Source of the DNA: Closterium sp. Naga37s-1
Lineage: Eukaryota > Streptophyta > Zygnematophyceae > Desmidiales > Closteriaceae
Assembly: GCA_947471745.1 (NCBI GenBank)
Contig: CANJKZ010001148.1
Span: forward strand, 1,499,001-1,563,000
Length of the DNA stretch: 64,000 nucleotides
Reading direction: 5' to 3'
Each line of letters starts with the position of its first letter. The stretch's first letter is position 1. The translations under genes were made by a program, and so were the position numbers. A model generated the notes under the pieces. It was not told where the DNA came from. It searched no databases and saw nothing but the letters and a program-made list of their open reading frames with translations. Below are positions 22,312 to 32,859 of this stretch, one piece after another.

Positions 22312-23341
22312 TGTTGACGGGAAATGGCCCCGCCCTCGCTTGGGCGAAGCCGAATTCGCAGTCGAGTGTACGCAGAAGTCGACTTCAACCGCCCGCAGGG
22401 TTTGACGTCAACCTTTCCGAAGAAGTCGACATCGACATGTCCGCAGAAGTCGACGTCGACCTACTCGCAGAAATCGACGTCGTCCTGCTCGCAGAAGTCG
22501 ACGCCGACTGCTCGCGGAAGTCGTCGCCGACTGCTCGTAGAAGTCGACGAAGTTGTGCTGTCGAGAAGGTTCTGCGGAGGCGTTGGTCGAGGATCGTCGC
22601 CAGAGGATGCGGGTCGACGAGCCCATATAGGAGGCTGGTCGATGAGCCTGCAGAGGATGTGGGTCGACGAGCCGCAGAGGAGGCGGGTCGAAGAGCCCGC
22701 ACAGGATGCGGTCGACATTGCCGGCATAAGATGTTGTTCGACGAGACCGTAGAGAGGTGCTGGTCGTGTCGGCAAAATCTGTTCGACGGAGCATCGTCGA
22801 GCTGGTCGACTCAATTCGGTTGACGACAAAATCCGATGTATGGGTGAATGTCGCCCAGGAGGTTTTCACGAAGTCAACCTGCAAAACGGCATCACGTGCT
22901 CGGCAATGGATGGCTGGCGAAACCGTCGACACGTGTTCTAGCTGGCACCTGCGCAATGTGCTTGGCGGCACGTCCGTCTGCCTGCACCTACTTGGTAGGT
23001 GCGCACATGCGCAGAAATTCACATGCCTCTGCAGCGCTGGCAAACCGTTGTGGTGCAACTCTGGTAGACTACTCTGCTGCAGCGTTGGCAAGCCGCTCTT
23101 CTGCTACGCTGGCAGAGTTTGCCCTGCAGAGGGCTTGCTAGGTGTTGCAATGCCATTCTAGCTATATCGACTTGCATGCCTCATTTTAATCCAATGATCT
23201 TCTGAATTTCTTTGTGAAACTCTTGCCAAATCTCTCTGTGAACACAGCAAGTAGTGAGAACGCTAATGCAACGCCGCGATCACTCGCACAACCCCCTGCC
23301 TTCCTCCGTATTCCACTCCCGTTATGTAGTGACTCTTCGCA
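22312..23341 (+). repeat. Copia G 3' LTR
   Basis: About 1030 bp, TGTTGACG...CTTCGCA, preceded by a purine tract and followed by TSD ATGTA (23342-23346). It is rich in GTCGAC motifs like the LTR of copia I. Confidence 0.88.
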
Positions 23342-23346
23342 ATGTA

Positions 23347-23997
23347 CTCACTTTCAGTGGTGGACAATGCAACCACCGACTGCCTCTTGCTTTGCCAAGA
23401 GATGGCTGCACCATTGAGGCAATAGACATAGCCGGCATGGCTCCTGCAGTCAGCCGAATCTCCAGCATAGTCAGCATCACTAAAGCCCACCAACTCGACC
23501 TGAGGCTCACTTCGTGCGAGGAAGAAGATACCTGAATTCACACAACCTTTCAGGTAATTCAACACTCTCTTAGCAGCCTGCAGGTGGAATGGCTTGGGGC
23601 AAGACACCACCTTGGACAAATGTGACATTGCATAGGCAATCTGGGGCTGTGTGGTTATGCTTAGGGATCCCACAATACTTTGATAGAGCTGAACCCGCAC
23701 ATCTCTCACCAAGGTTTCCTCAGCATGTGCATGCACATCAAACCCTGTGGGGAGAGATGTTCGCACGGTGTTAGCCTCAAAAAGTCCAAAAGGACTCAAG
23801 CATGTTGAGAATGTATCGCTCCTCATAAATTAAGATGCCACTCTCATCAAACTCAATCTGCACCCCCAAGTATAACTTTGCCTCCCCCAAGTCCTTCATG
23901 CGGAACCGAGAGGACAAGAGACCTTGACCTTGTTCAGAATGACCATGCTCGAATATAAGAGCGGAATGTCATCCACATAGAGGTAGAGGGACAGCCT
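23347..23997 (-). pseudogene. Copia B RT end and RNase H start
   Basis: Minus-strand translation shows QLYQSIVGSLSITTQPQIAY, ELVGFSDADYAGDSADCRS, and ISWQSKRQSVVALSTTESEY, the copia RT-to-RNase H transition. It is cut at its 3' side by copia G and continues at 2598 downward. Confidence 0.85.
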
Positions 23998-24002
23998 GCC
24001 CT

Positions 24003-24821
24003 TGTTATAGTCACAATAGGCTTGAATGTGCCTAAAACGAAAGATAGAGAGCACAGACGGATTTCTGCACCGCGGCTTCAAACGTTGATAGCGTTCTGCT
24101 CACAGCTGCAAATGACTTGATTTAAATTTGATCTGGAGCTTCTTCACGTCGTCTACAATTAGCAATTTAGATTGCACGATTTGATAAAGAATTGACGACA
24201 CAGCGTCGGTTTGAACGAACGGTACTATGGCAGCCACTATAGTCTTAGAACACAAGATAGGAAGAGTTACGAGTTGGGAATGACTCCCAGCTCCTACAAA
24301 CCCCAAGAGCCGAGGTACAGTGATGTGGAACAGTGCCACACTGTCCCCAACCACGAAGGGTCTCGAAACTACCCTTCACTAGGGCCTACACCAAGTGAAA
24401 TGTTACACTACACAAAGTAATGTAACTATCTTCAATATCTTGAGGTGTACCCTTTTGGCGAGCTTCGAAATCACTTGAGGCTTGACACCAAGGCTCGGGC
24501 TCTTCATCACAAACTCATCCTTGAGTTCTTGATGGGTCTGCTGCACACACCTGCGACACGCCGAACGTTCGACACAGGACAAAATAGAAACCGCGCACGA
24601 CAAAATAGAAACCGCGCGCGAGACACAAACGACCGCGTAACACGCGTCTAGCGATAACTCGCTATTGACTCGACACACACACTCGACATCATGACTCAAC
24701 ATTCACACACAATTATAAGCATGAAATATACATTATCCCATGCCCTCATACCATTCCATACACACACACATTCACGCACACGGACAACAAGCCGAGTGCA
24801 AACCGTAGGGTTGCACCAACA
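24003..24821. repeat. Solo LTR S1 (inside RT of copia B)
   Basis: An 819-bp unit TGTTATAG...CACCAACA with TSD GCCCT (23998-24002 and 24822-24826). It is closely similar to S2 at 16533-17364 and lies in the same orientation. No internal region is present. Near 24590-24625 it carries a short tandem duplication of GACAAAATAGAAACCGCGC, also seen in S2. Confidence 0.9.
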
Positions 24822-27760
24822 GCCCTCACGCCTCACCATGAGGTACAAGGTGGGGTCACACTCCGGCCTCTCAAAGCCAAAATCCATCGGCGCCTCATCA
24901 AACATGAGGTACCACTGCCTTGGAGCTTGCTTCAGACCGTAGATTGAATTTTTTAGTCGGCAAAGTCTGCCGGACCCATCATCAAAACCAGGGGGCTGCC
25001 TCATGTAAAGCTCCTCATTCAAGACCCCATAATGATAGGTAGTCGTCACATCCATGTAATGGATGTGAAATCCCAAGGAGGTTGCCATCCCAAGGGAGCC
25101 CTTAAGGGTAGTGAGCTTACCCACCGGGGTAAACACCTGGTCATAGTGAACACCCCGTGTTTGAGTGTTCCCCATTGCCACCAGCCTTGACTTAGGCCTC
25201 TCAATACTGCCATCAGCTTTGTGCTTGTACTTCCACACCCACTGACACCTTAAGTCCTCCATTCCAGGTGGCACACTAGCTGGATCAACCAGCTCGAAGG
25301 ACTCGTTCACCCTATGGGACTCAAGCTCCTCACGCATGGACTCGACTCACTCATGACGGGACAAGGCCTCCTTGACCGACTTAGGCTCATGCACCTGACC
25401 CATAAGACAAAAAATCGAGTCCATGCTCACCCCCATCAGCATCCACAAGCATGCACTCCTCCCAATGATGCACCTCATGATCATGCATGCAAGCACACTG
25501 TGCATTTGGTGTGAACCTTTCAGGTGGCCGGGAGATGCGTGTGTTGCGGCGCATAGGTGATGCCTCCCCCTACTCCAAACTTTGCAGCTTCTCCTCCCAA
25601 GTCACTCTCTTCATGGGGGACCGTGGTGACTTGTACAGCTGCTGCTGCAGTAGTTGCTGCCACCTACCCACATGAACAGGCGGTGTATAATGTTGTGGTG
25701 GCTGCTGCGGCGTGTAGGCAACTGAAAGCTGGTGGGTGATGCCCTTGTCTTCAAGGAAGGTCTCCAGTTCCTTCCCCATGTACTCCCCACCCCGATCAGA
25801 CCTTAGTATCTTCAACTTGGCCCCGGCTTCCCTCTCCACATAGCATATCCAACGCTTGAAGGCCTTGGCTACTTCATCCTTGGTTGTCACCAAGGTTACC
25901 CAACGGAGGCGGCTGTAGTCATCCAAGAAGCTGATGAAGTAATTGTCGCCCTTCTCCTTATGCGGAGTTTGCATAGGGCCACACACATCCGAGTGCACCA
26001 ACTCAAGAGGTGCGGATGCTCTAGTGGTGGAGGTGGGAAAGGAGGTCCTTGGCAGCTTCCCGGTAGTGCAATCAGGGCACTTGCTTGGCTGCCCACCACC
26101 CTCCTTGATCTCCACACCCTTCAGCTCCCCCTTCTTCACACACTCCACAAGCTGCTGCCTCCCTGCATGCCCCATGCGTAGGTGCAGCAAATCTGCCGTC
26201 ACCTGCTCCACGTCCCTCCAACGGGTGCTACAAGCGGCTTCCTCATGTGCCCTCTCCACCTGAGGCACACAAACTGGAACAAGGTATAGACCCTTGTCTA
26301 ACTTGGCCTCCATCACCACTGCTCCACCCTTGCGAACAGTGCTCCCTCCCATGGTGAAGGTGCATGCGTATCCTAGCCTAGCAAGCTGAGAGCATGAGAA
26401 GAGGTTGGCTGCCAATTCAGGAACATGAAGCACACCCTTCACATTCAGCGCCTCCCCCTCCTTCCCCTTAATGGTGATGGTGCCAGTGCCGGTTGCTTGC
26501 AGCAAATCTCTGCTCCCTATCATCACATTCCTTGAATTAGGAGGGAGGGAGTGATAGGTGGTGAAGAGGTCACGCCGAGGTACCACTCCAGAGGTTGCAC
26601 TAGAGTCTAGAATGAGGTGATTGGGGTCAGCCAACACTCGACCAGCAAGTGTCATCTCCTTCTCCAAATATACGGTAGGAAGGAGAAACCATCATCCGAT
26701 TATTCCTCCTTTCCCTTCCTATCCTCATTTGCAGCCGCTGCTGCCGCTTTTCCATTGCTACCCTTCTTGTTCTGGGCTCCATTCCTCATCCTCTTCTCCA
26801 CCCACTCAGGCCTATTGACAGGTGGATCCTCTCCTGGGTAGCCTTGAGGCTTCCAACCATCTGGCCTACTCCAACACTCCTTCCATGAGTGCTTCCGGTT
26901 GCATCCGGGGACGAGGTACTTGTCGAGCTCCTTCTTCTTCTCCCCACCTCCTTGGCGTTGCTGGTACTTCTTGGAGGCAACCCTATCTCCTGCCCCCATT
27001 CCCCCTTCAACTCCTCTACCAGCATCACACTTGCGAGCCTCATCAGAGACCAACACCTCCCATATCCAGGCCTTGGTCCATTTCTGCTGCTCTAGGTGAA
27101 TGTATTGTAGTGAAGTCTCGTTTGCCTCTTGGTTTAGCCCTTGGAGTGCGGTGTAGATGATCTCCTTCTCATATACCTTTTAGTTCAACTCCTCCAAAGC
27201 TCTCACATACTCATCCACCCTCTGGAGGTACTGCACCATGGTCTCCCCTTAGCCATAATTACGTTCCATGGTGTAAAACCGCTTCCTCCAAGTGAGTATG
27301 CTTAGGAGTCCTTTTTGCAAGTGGCGATCTTGAACTCTATTCCATGCTTGGGCAGCTGCTCCTTGATTCCCATTCAGGTCAATCAGCATCTTCAGGAGCT
27401 CTAGTTGGCCTTCCAAGGCCCAACACAGTTACTGGAACGCTTGCTTGTCATTTTGGTCCCATGCTTCCTGTGCCTTAAGTAGCTCCTCCGCACTGAGCCG
27501 TTGCCTTCCGGTTCCCCGTGCTGCAGATCCACCTCCACTTCCCTCACGTATGGATGAGCTAGAGGCTCCACCAGCCCCCGCTCCCACTTGGCTAGACACT
27601 CCAGCAGATGCCTGTCCTTCATCAGCTTCAGGTCTTCGCTCCAATCCATCCAAAATGTTCTCTATGTCTTTAGTGCCTAGCCAAAGCGTAAACTGGAACC
27701 GCCATAGCGAAAAAATCCGAGCCAGTGAACCTATGAGGGCCATCTAATTCCTGGGCCATG
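24822..27760 (-). pseudogene. Copia B gag, protease, integrase and RT start
   Basis: On the minus strand the gag start (MALIGSLARIFSLWRF) lies near 27740, with a cysteine/histidine patch (CNRKHSWKECW) further in. Protease and the GAG-pre-IN block (LLHLRMGHAGRQQLVECV) follow. Integrase shows LVHSDVCGPMQTP, ILRSDRGGEYMGKEL and YTPQQ. RT begins with WVWKYKHKADGSIERPKSRL and has CRLKNSIYGLKQAPRQWY. The domain order is Ty1/copia. It is a broken fossil with several breaks. Confidence 0.87.
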
Positions 27761-27847
27761 ATCAACCCTAAATTTGGAGGTCCTTAAACAAAATTGAAAT
27801 ATGATAATAGGAGGGAATGTCGCTGGCCTAACCAGCTCTGATGCCAC

Positions 27848-28373
27848 TGATGGAAAGCATGCGAATCTAGAGAGCGTAGTAAGAGATTAAGTCTGCCAAC
27901 TTCGACGGAACATTGCGTGCAGCTCATATAATCTTATAATATGAGCAGGTACGCGTTGAAAAGGTCTTATTCTCTACTCTCCAGAATGGTAAAACACACG
28001 CCATCAACCAAGATCTAGGCCGAATGCTATCGCGATCTGAGTGCGACTGGGTATCCTGGCAGAATTCCTAGGAAGCCATGGATTAGATTTAGGAGTAGCT
28101 TTCGCAAGAGTTCATATGAAAAGTGACGATCTTGACAAACCCTACCATCCCACCCTCGCCTTACAACAATCCCCAACATCTCAAAATGCCAAACTAGCAA
28201 CAGCAAAGGTGTTGTAGTGAAAAGCAAAGGTTTGTTGGTGGTTGTTGGATGGAGTTCAATTCCAGCCTGCAACAAGTCTAACAGTCATGTTTTACCCAGC
28301 CCCTTAGCCTATAACCAGCTAGAGAAAAATACCAAGCTAGAGAAAAATACCACAACCACCTACACAATCAACA
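27848..28373 (-). repeat. Copia B 5' LTR
   Basis: 526 bp, minus reading TGTTGATTGTG...CCATCA, next to a TGGCATCAGAGC primer site. It contains an 18-bp tandem duplication (ACCAAGCTAGAGAAAAAT unit, near 28331-28360) absent from the 3' LTR. It is followed by TSD GCGTG (28374-28378). Confidence 0.9.
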
Positions 28374-28378
28374 GCGTG

Positions 28379-29749
28379 CACGCATGGGTGATGGGAATAA
28401 CCAGCCAACACCACCCTTTGTTTCAGTCCCATCTCCCTTTCCTGTGCCCCACGACCCCAAGCAAAATCTGCCTCCACCACGTACCGGCGTCATGGTCCCG
28501 GTGCCGTCCATGCAACGGGGAAAGCAACTGTTTGATCGCTCGGTGGGCCCTGCAGGCAGCAAGGCACCCATGGCTGCGCCACCTCCCGGTCCATCCTCAA
28601 GTGCTAATTCGGCGCCTGTGGGACCAGAGGATGGTCCTCTTGAGGAGGGAGGCGACATGGCTGATCATGAAGAGGAAGGAGAGGGAGCAGTGGATGAGCA
28701 GCCATCGGTGGCCTATGAGCATGAACCTTCACCTGCAGCCCCCTCTTTCCAGCCCATTCCACCACCCCCATGTTGCTCTAGCAGTCCCAACAAGGGGGTG
28801 CCACCCGTACGGTTTCCTGTATCAGCCATGACGGCCAAGTATGCGGACGATGACGACAACCCGTACGATATGGCATACCTTGCTGAGGATGATTGCGATA
28901 CGGACAGCGACGATGAAGTGGAGTATCCGGACGAGGAGGAGGAGGAGGAGAAAGGCGCTTGGGAAGGAGTCATCCTCAACCTGGCAGCAGCATTGATCGG
29001 ACCTGAAGGCAATGAGTGGTTGCCTTCTATGAAGGACGAGATGGAGATCCTTGACGAGCAAGGCACGTGGACGTTGGCTGAACTTCCCAAGACTGCCGGC
29101 GTCAAGTGGCTGCTGAAGAAGAAACTACAACCTGATGGCACTGTTGAGAAGTACAAGGCCAGGCTCGTGGCCAGGGCTTCAGCCAGCGCTTCGACATTGA
29201 CTACAACGACACATATGCTCATGTTGGCAGCTACACCACCTTCCGTGTGCTCCTCTCAATCGCAGCAGCTTTGGACCTAGATTTCCTGCAGCTTGATGTG
29301 AAGAATGTATTTCTTCATGGCACCATCAGCCACGAGATCTACTTGCAGCAGACGCGGTACTTCACTGACAGTAGCAGCAAGGTGTGCCTCCTGCAGAAGA
29401 GCCTCTACGGGCTAAAGCAGAGTCCCCTTCTGTGGTACAAGGAGCTGGACAAGGTGCTCCTTGTGGAGGGGTACAAAAAGAGCCTTCTAGACCAGGCCCT
29501 ATACTACAAGGATGGGTCGAGCGGGAAGTGCGTGTGGCTGGTAATCTACGTGGATGCCCTGCTAGCGGCAAGTGAAGACAAGCAGTTGCTGCAGGGCTTG
29601 AAGGAGCTGTTAGTTAAGGCGTTTCAGCTCCAAAAGGTGGAACAAGTGGAACGCTACCTCGGACTGCAGAGTGTGCACGACCGCCCCAACAAGACGCTCC
29701 TCCTGCACCAAAATGCATACATGGCGAAGGTGCAGCAGCGGTTCTTCAA
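28379..29749 (+). pseudogene. Copia A linker and RT
   Basis: A proline- and acid-rich linker (about 28385-28960) is followed by RT. Blocks include WLPSMKDEMEILDEQGTW, FLQLDVKNVFLHGTISHEIY, SLYGLKQSPLLWYKELDKVL and LVIYVDALLAASE. It continues the integrase segment that stops at 1615 and is cut on the right by copia J. It is a broken fossil. Confidence 0.85.
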
Positions 29750-29754
29750 GGGGG

Positions 29755-29862
29755 TGTCAAGAACTGAACGAGCGAATGAGTCACTAGAATTAGCAAGTAC
29801 AAGGGTAGATATAGGAAACTTAGCCTAAACAATACAAACTATAACAAACATAGTTTGATACA
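29755..29862 (-). repeat. Copia J 3' LTR
   Basis: 108 bp, TGTCAAGAACTG...TTGATACA. It is similar to 31047-31184, with TSD GGGGG on its left. Confidence 0.82.
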
Positions 29863-30085
29863 CCCCCATAGTCTAGGTGAAGGTAGTCTTGTGGAGAGCA
29901 ACACATATCTCAGGGTGGATCAGGAAGTCACTACACAGTCTGAGAGCAAGGGTCACAGGACCAGTCAGCAAGAACATGCAATGGTCACAAGACCAGTCAA
30001 CAAGAACAAAACAAATCTCAGCGTGGATCTCAAAGTCACCACGTAGTCTGAGAGCTAGCAAGAGGACACACAGTCAGTCCACATG

Positions 30086-30088
<3 letters not shown>

Positions 30089-30128
<40 letters not shown>
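30089..30128. repeat. AT dinucleotide microsatellite
   Basis: About 20 uninterrupted AT repeats inside copia J, between its 3' untranslated part and the RT remnant. Confidence 0.97.
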
Positions 30129-30130
<2 letters not shown>

Positions 30131-31046
30131 TTTGCTGTGAGATACAAGAGTACAAGACAAAGCATCTATACGAAATCAAGTGAGGACGGGCAGGCACATG
30201 CCACTGATAAGGGGTCATCAGTGGTACATACCATCTGCAGTCCCACCAGCTGCAGAGTCGTAACCTATAAAGGTCTGGAAGAAGTCTACCCCCTCTCTCT
30301 GACTGAAGCCTTTCACCACGTAACGCGCCCTTGAACACCGGTGGTGCTCCAGGCGGCCGCTTCACTTTGCAGAGCCACATGCCACAGATGACGTTCGCCC
30401 CAGGTGGTGGGACTGCATCGACATAGGTGTCTGTGGTCTTATGAAATGCCATCTCTGCCTCCTCAGCTGCTGTCCAGTACGAGGCCCAAGGTCTCGAAAC
30501 CGCCTCGACGTAGGTGCGAGGGATCGGGATGTCAAGGGCGTCTGGACCCCCCTTGGGGGCAAGCAGCACGGCGCAGAGATGAGGAACAGTTGTTGCAAGG
30601 AAACCAAGCTCGAACTGCCTGTCCTCGAGGACCTCCAAGGGAAATACAGGAGCACCCCTAAAGGACAGAGAACGAGCAGGTGAGTGGCGTAGTCAAGGCG
30701 GAGAGAAGAGGCAAAGTCAGCGCCAGCAGCAGGAAGTCGGAGCGGGTGGGATCGGAAGGGACGACACAGGAGGAGACGGAACGGGGCGCCCCGTCCCCTA
30801 GTCGGAAGGCACGCTAGGGGATGGGGCGCGGGGTGCACTAGGGCGCTACGGGCAACGGGCGGCGATCTAGCGGCGAAACCCTAAAACGGGCGCGTATCGA
30901 GCGGGACTAGGGCGGGGCGCTACAGGCGACGGACGCAAACAGCTCGAACGGGCGGGTTGACGGGGCGCTACGGGCGACGGGATGCAAACGGGCTAGGGCG
31001 GGGCGTTAGGCGGTGGGCCCATCGGATCAAACTACGCTCGATACCA

Positions 31047-31184
31047 TGTCAAGAACTGATCGAGAGAAAGAATGACTAGAATGAGCAAGTGCAAGGGTAG
31101 ATATAGGAAACCTAACCCTAGCACTAACAAAGTTGTACACCACCTAGACTAAACAATACCAACTACGACAAATATAGTTAGACA
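31047..31184 (-). repeat. Copia J 5' LTR
   Basis: 138 bp, TGTCAAGAACTG...AGTTAGACA, adjacent to TGGTATCGAGCG on the minus strand and TSD GGGGG on the right. Confidence 0.82.
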
Positions 31185-31189
31185 GGGGG

Positions 31190-31903
31190 CGCCACCGAAC
31201 AAGCAGCCCATCACTCCCCTCACCTCCTCCAGCTTTGGCAAGCAGGATCCCGGGCAATTTGCGAACCGGACCATGACCAAATACTTGTCAATTCTCGGCA
31301 TGGTGCAGTTTGCAGCCATCTCTACTCGACCTGACCTCTCTTTTGCGTGCGCACTTGAGGACGGATGCTCATTGGCACGAACTCTTCCGCACACTCTCCT
31401 ACTGGGCTACCTCAGCGTGCGTGGGGCTGCTGTTCAAGGAAGGACCAAAGAGCTTGTCCCTTGTGGGGTATGCGGATGCGGATGATGCTGGCGACAAGGA
31501 GAACCGGTCGTCCCCAGGAGGCTACCTCTTCACGCTTGGCGGAGCTGCCGTCTCCTGGCAGGCCAAGAATCTGCAAGGTACGACCAAGCTCGCCTCCACC
31601 GAGAGCAAGATTGTGGCTGCAGTGGAAGCGGGCAAGGAGGGGCGCAAGCTAAGGTTCTTGCTGTGGGAGTTCCAGCTGCTCAACAAGGGTGTTCTCACCA
31701 CCCTGTACGTGGACAACATGGTCGCCGTACAGCTCAGCCAGGCAGGCGGGCTGCAGGGGCGCATGAAGCATGTCGATCGCCGCCACATATGGCTGCAGGA
31801 CATGGTGCCCATGAAGAAGTTGGAGCTGCAGCACATCCCTACGACGGTGCAGCCCGCCGACTTCTTCACAAAGCGGCTCGACAAGGCAGCCTTCAACTGT
31901 TGA
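31190..31903 (+). pseudogene. Copia A RT end and RNase H
   Basis: It shows FAAISTRPDLSFACA, LVGYADADDAGDKENRSSPG, STESKIVAAVEAGKEGRKLR, TLYVDNMVAVQLSQAGG and QPADFFTKRLDKAAFNC, the C-terminal half of copia RNase H ending just before the polypurine tract (ACCAAGGGGGCG). It is a fossil continuing 28379-29749. Confidence 0.87.
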
Positions 31904-31951
31904 TGTACAGCAGCTGGGCTGGTTCAACGTGCTCCTGACACCAAGGGGGCG

Positions 31952-32516
31952 TGTTAGAAGGAAATGTTGCCATGAGCAACAAAATGCCAGCGCTGGGATT
32001 CGAACTCGATACCTTCAATCTGTCCTGAAAATGTCCCAGGACAGAATCAGGATAGTGTCTGCTAAGGCGCTGGTTATGATGCACGCGCGTTTTGAACAGA
32101 AGACTTTTCGATTCAAGTGTCCCAAAAGAGTCCTTTCATGACAATTTGGAGACTGTTTGGCGAGACCTGTCTCTGCTCGCGTTCGGATTGAAACTCGGCA
32201 GCGAAGTGTCGAAATTAACGGAATTCGCACAAAAGTTACAGTGGGTGGTCGACGGAATGCTGGTCGCAGAAATTCTCGTGTACATAATTCTAGTCAATGG
32301 GATTCGCCTGGTGAAATTCCATGCTCGAAATTTTGCATCGACGAAATTCAGCGTCCGACCCGGGTCGACACTTTCTTGTGTGCATTGTTTTTGTGTTGCG
32401 TTCTAGTATACAACCAATGAGCACGAACCAGAAATCAACTAAGTCACTATCACGGCTATGTTTGTGTATATCTCTAGCTATAGTTAAGTGTTTTCTGCAA
32501 TCTTTGGTCCGTTGAA
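31952..32516 (+). repeat. Copia A 3' LTR, left part
   Basis: It starts TGTTAGAAGG right after the polypurine tract. Near 31998-32020 it carries a tRNA T-arm-like motif on the minus strand (GAGTTCGAATCCC). It is interrupted by copia C and resumes at 46955, ending near 47001. Confidence 0.72.
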
Positions 32517-32654
32517 TGTTAGAATGTAGAACTGAACGAGAATGTGTGAAACTAGGCAGCAGGGTGATACAAGTAGGAAACCCTAGCAATGTTGTACCCC
32601 CTAAGGCTAAACCCACTATAGCCTACACAATATGAACATGTATAATGTTTGACA
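32517..32654 (-). repeat. Copia C 3' LTR
   Basis: 138 bp, TGTTAGAATG...TGTTTGACA, apparently identical to 46812-46949. It is followed by the purine tract of C (complement CACCCCCATAG). Confidence 0.93.
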
Positions 32655-32859
32655 CACCCCCATAGGCTATGTGGGAGACAACCAGATGGTCACAAGACCA
32701 GTCAAAGCAAAGCAAAGCAAGCTCAGGGTGGATCTCAAGGAAACCACACAAATTCCGAGCACAAGCAAGTGGTCACAAGACCAGTTCACATGCAGTTTGA
32801 TAATATAACAAGAGTAAACATGCAGGTATATATATATAGAGATCACAGTACAAGCAGAG

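Larger units (their letters stand above)
2604..23341 (+). mobile_element. Copia G: Ty1/copia element inserted in RNase H of B, broken
   Basis: This plus-strand element is flanked by TSD ATGTA (2599-2603 and 23342-23346). Its 5' LTR starts TGTTGACG at 2604, is interrupted by gypsy H, and ends at 18093. The 3' LTR is 22312-23341, preceded by a purine tract (CGGCAGGGGGT). The PBS-like site directly after the 5' LTR is TGGTGCGGTGAGCGTGGA, not the usual initiator-Met sequence. Visible parts are gag (about 18195-19205, with DDLYIGQLEERL and LRMGEQES blocks), integrase (about 19228-19680), RT (about 20250-21060 and 21233-21560) and RNase H (about 21660-22110). It belongs to the same family as copia I. 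The LTRs differ by roughly 15% by eye. It is old and broken, with several breaks. Confidence 0.87.
1616..28373 (-). mobile_element. Copia B: nested Ty1/copia element inserted in A, broken
   Basis: This is a minus-strand Ty1/copia element flanked by the 5-bp TSD GCGTG (1611-1615 and 28374-28378). Its 5' LTR is 27848-28373, followed on the minus strand by an initiator-Met primer-binding site (TGGCATCAGAGC, one base from the LTR). Gag is about 26700-27760. Protease, GAG-pre-IN and integrase are about 25680-26670. RT is about 24822-25340 plus 23830-23997. RNase H is split between 23347-23820 and about 2264-2598. A purine tract (AACAAGGGGGAG) abuts the 3' LTR at 1616-2126. Its own DNA is about 5.2 kb; copia G and a solo LTR make up the rest. 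The two LTRs differ at roughly one site in six to eight by eye, so it is old. It is broken, with several breaks. Confidence 0.9.
29755..31184 (-). mobile_element. Copia J: short, broken Ty1/copia element in RT of A
   Basis: Flanked by TSD GGGGG (29750-29754 and 31185-31189). On the minus strand the 5' LTR is 31047-31184, followed by an initiator-Met-like PBS (TGGTATCGAGCG). The 3' LTR is 29755-29862, preceded by a CTATGGGGG purine tract. The interior is a GC-rich leader-like stretch (about 30800-31046) and a start-of-RT segment (about 30240-30640, VLEDRQFELGFLATTVPHL, KVKRPPGAPPVFKG). The remainder is non-coding and contains an AT microsatellite. It belongs to the short-LTR lineage of C, E, F and K. 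It is heavily reduced and broken. The LTRs are visibly diverged and unequal in length. Confidence 0.85.
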
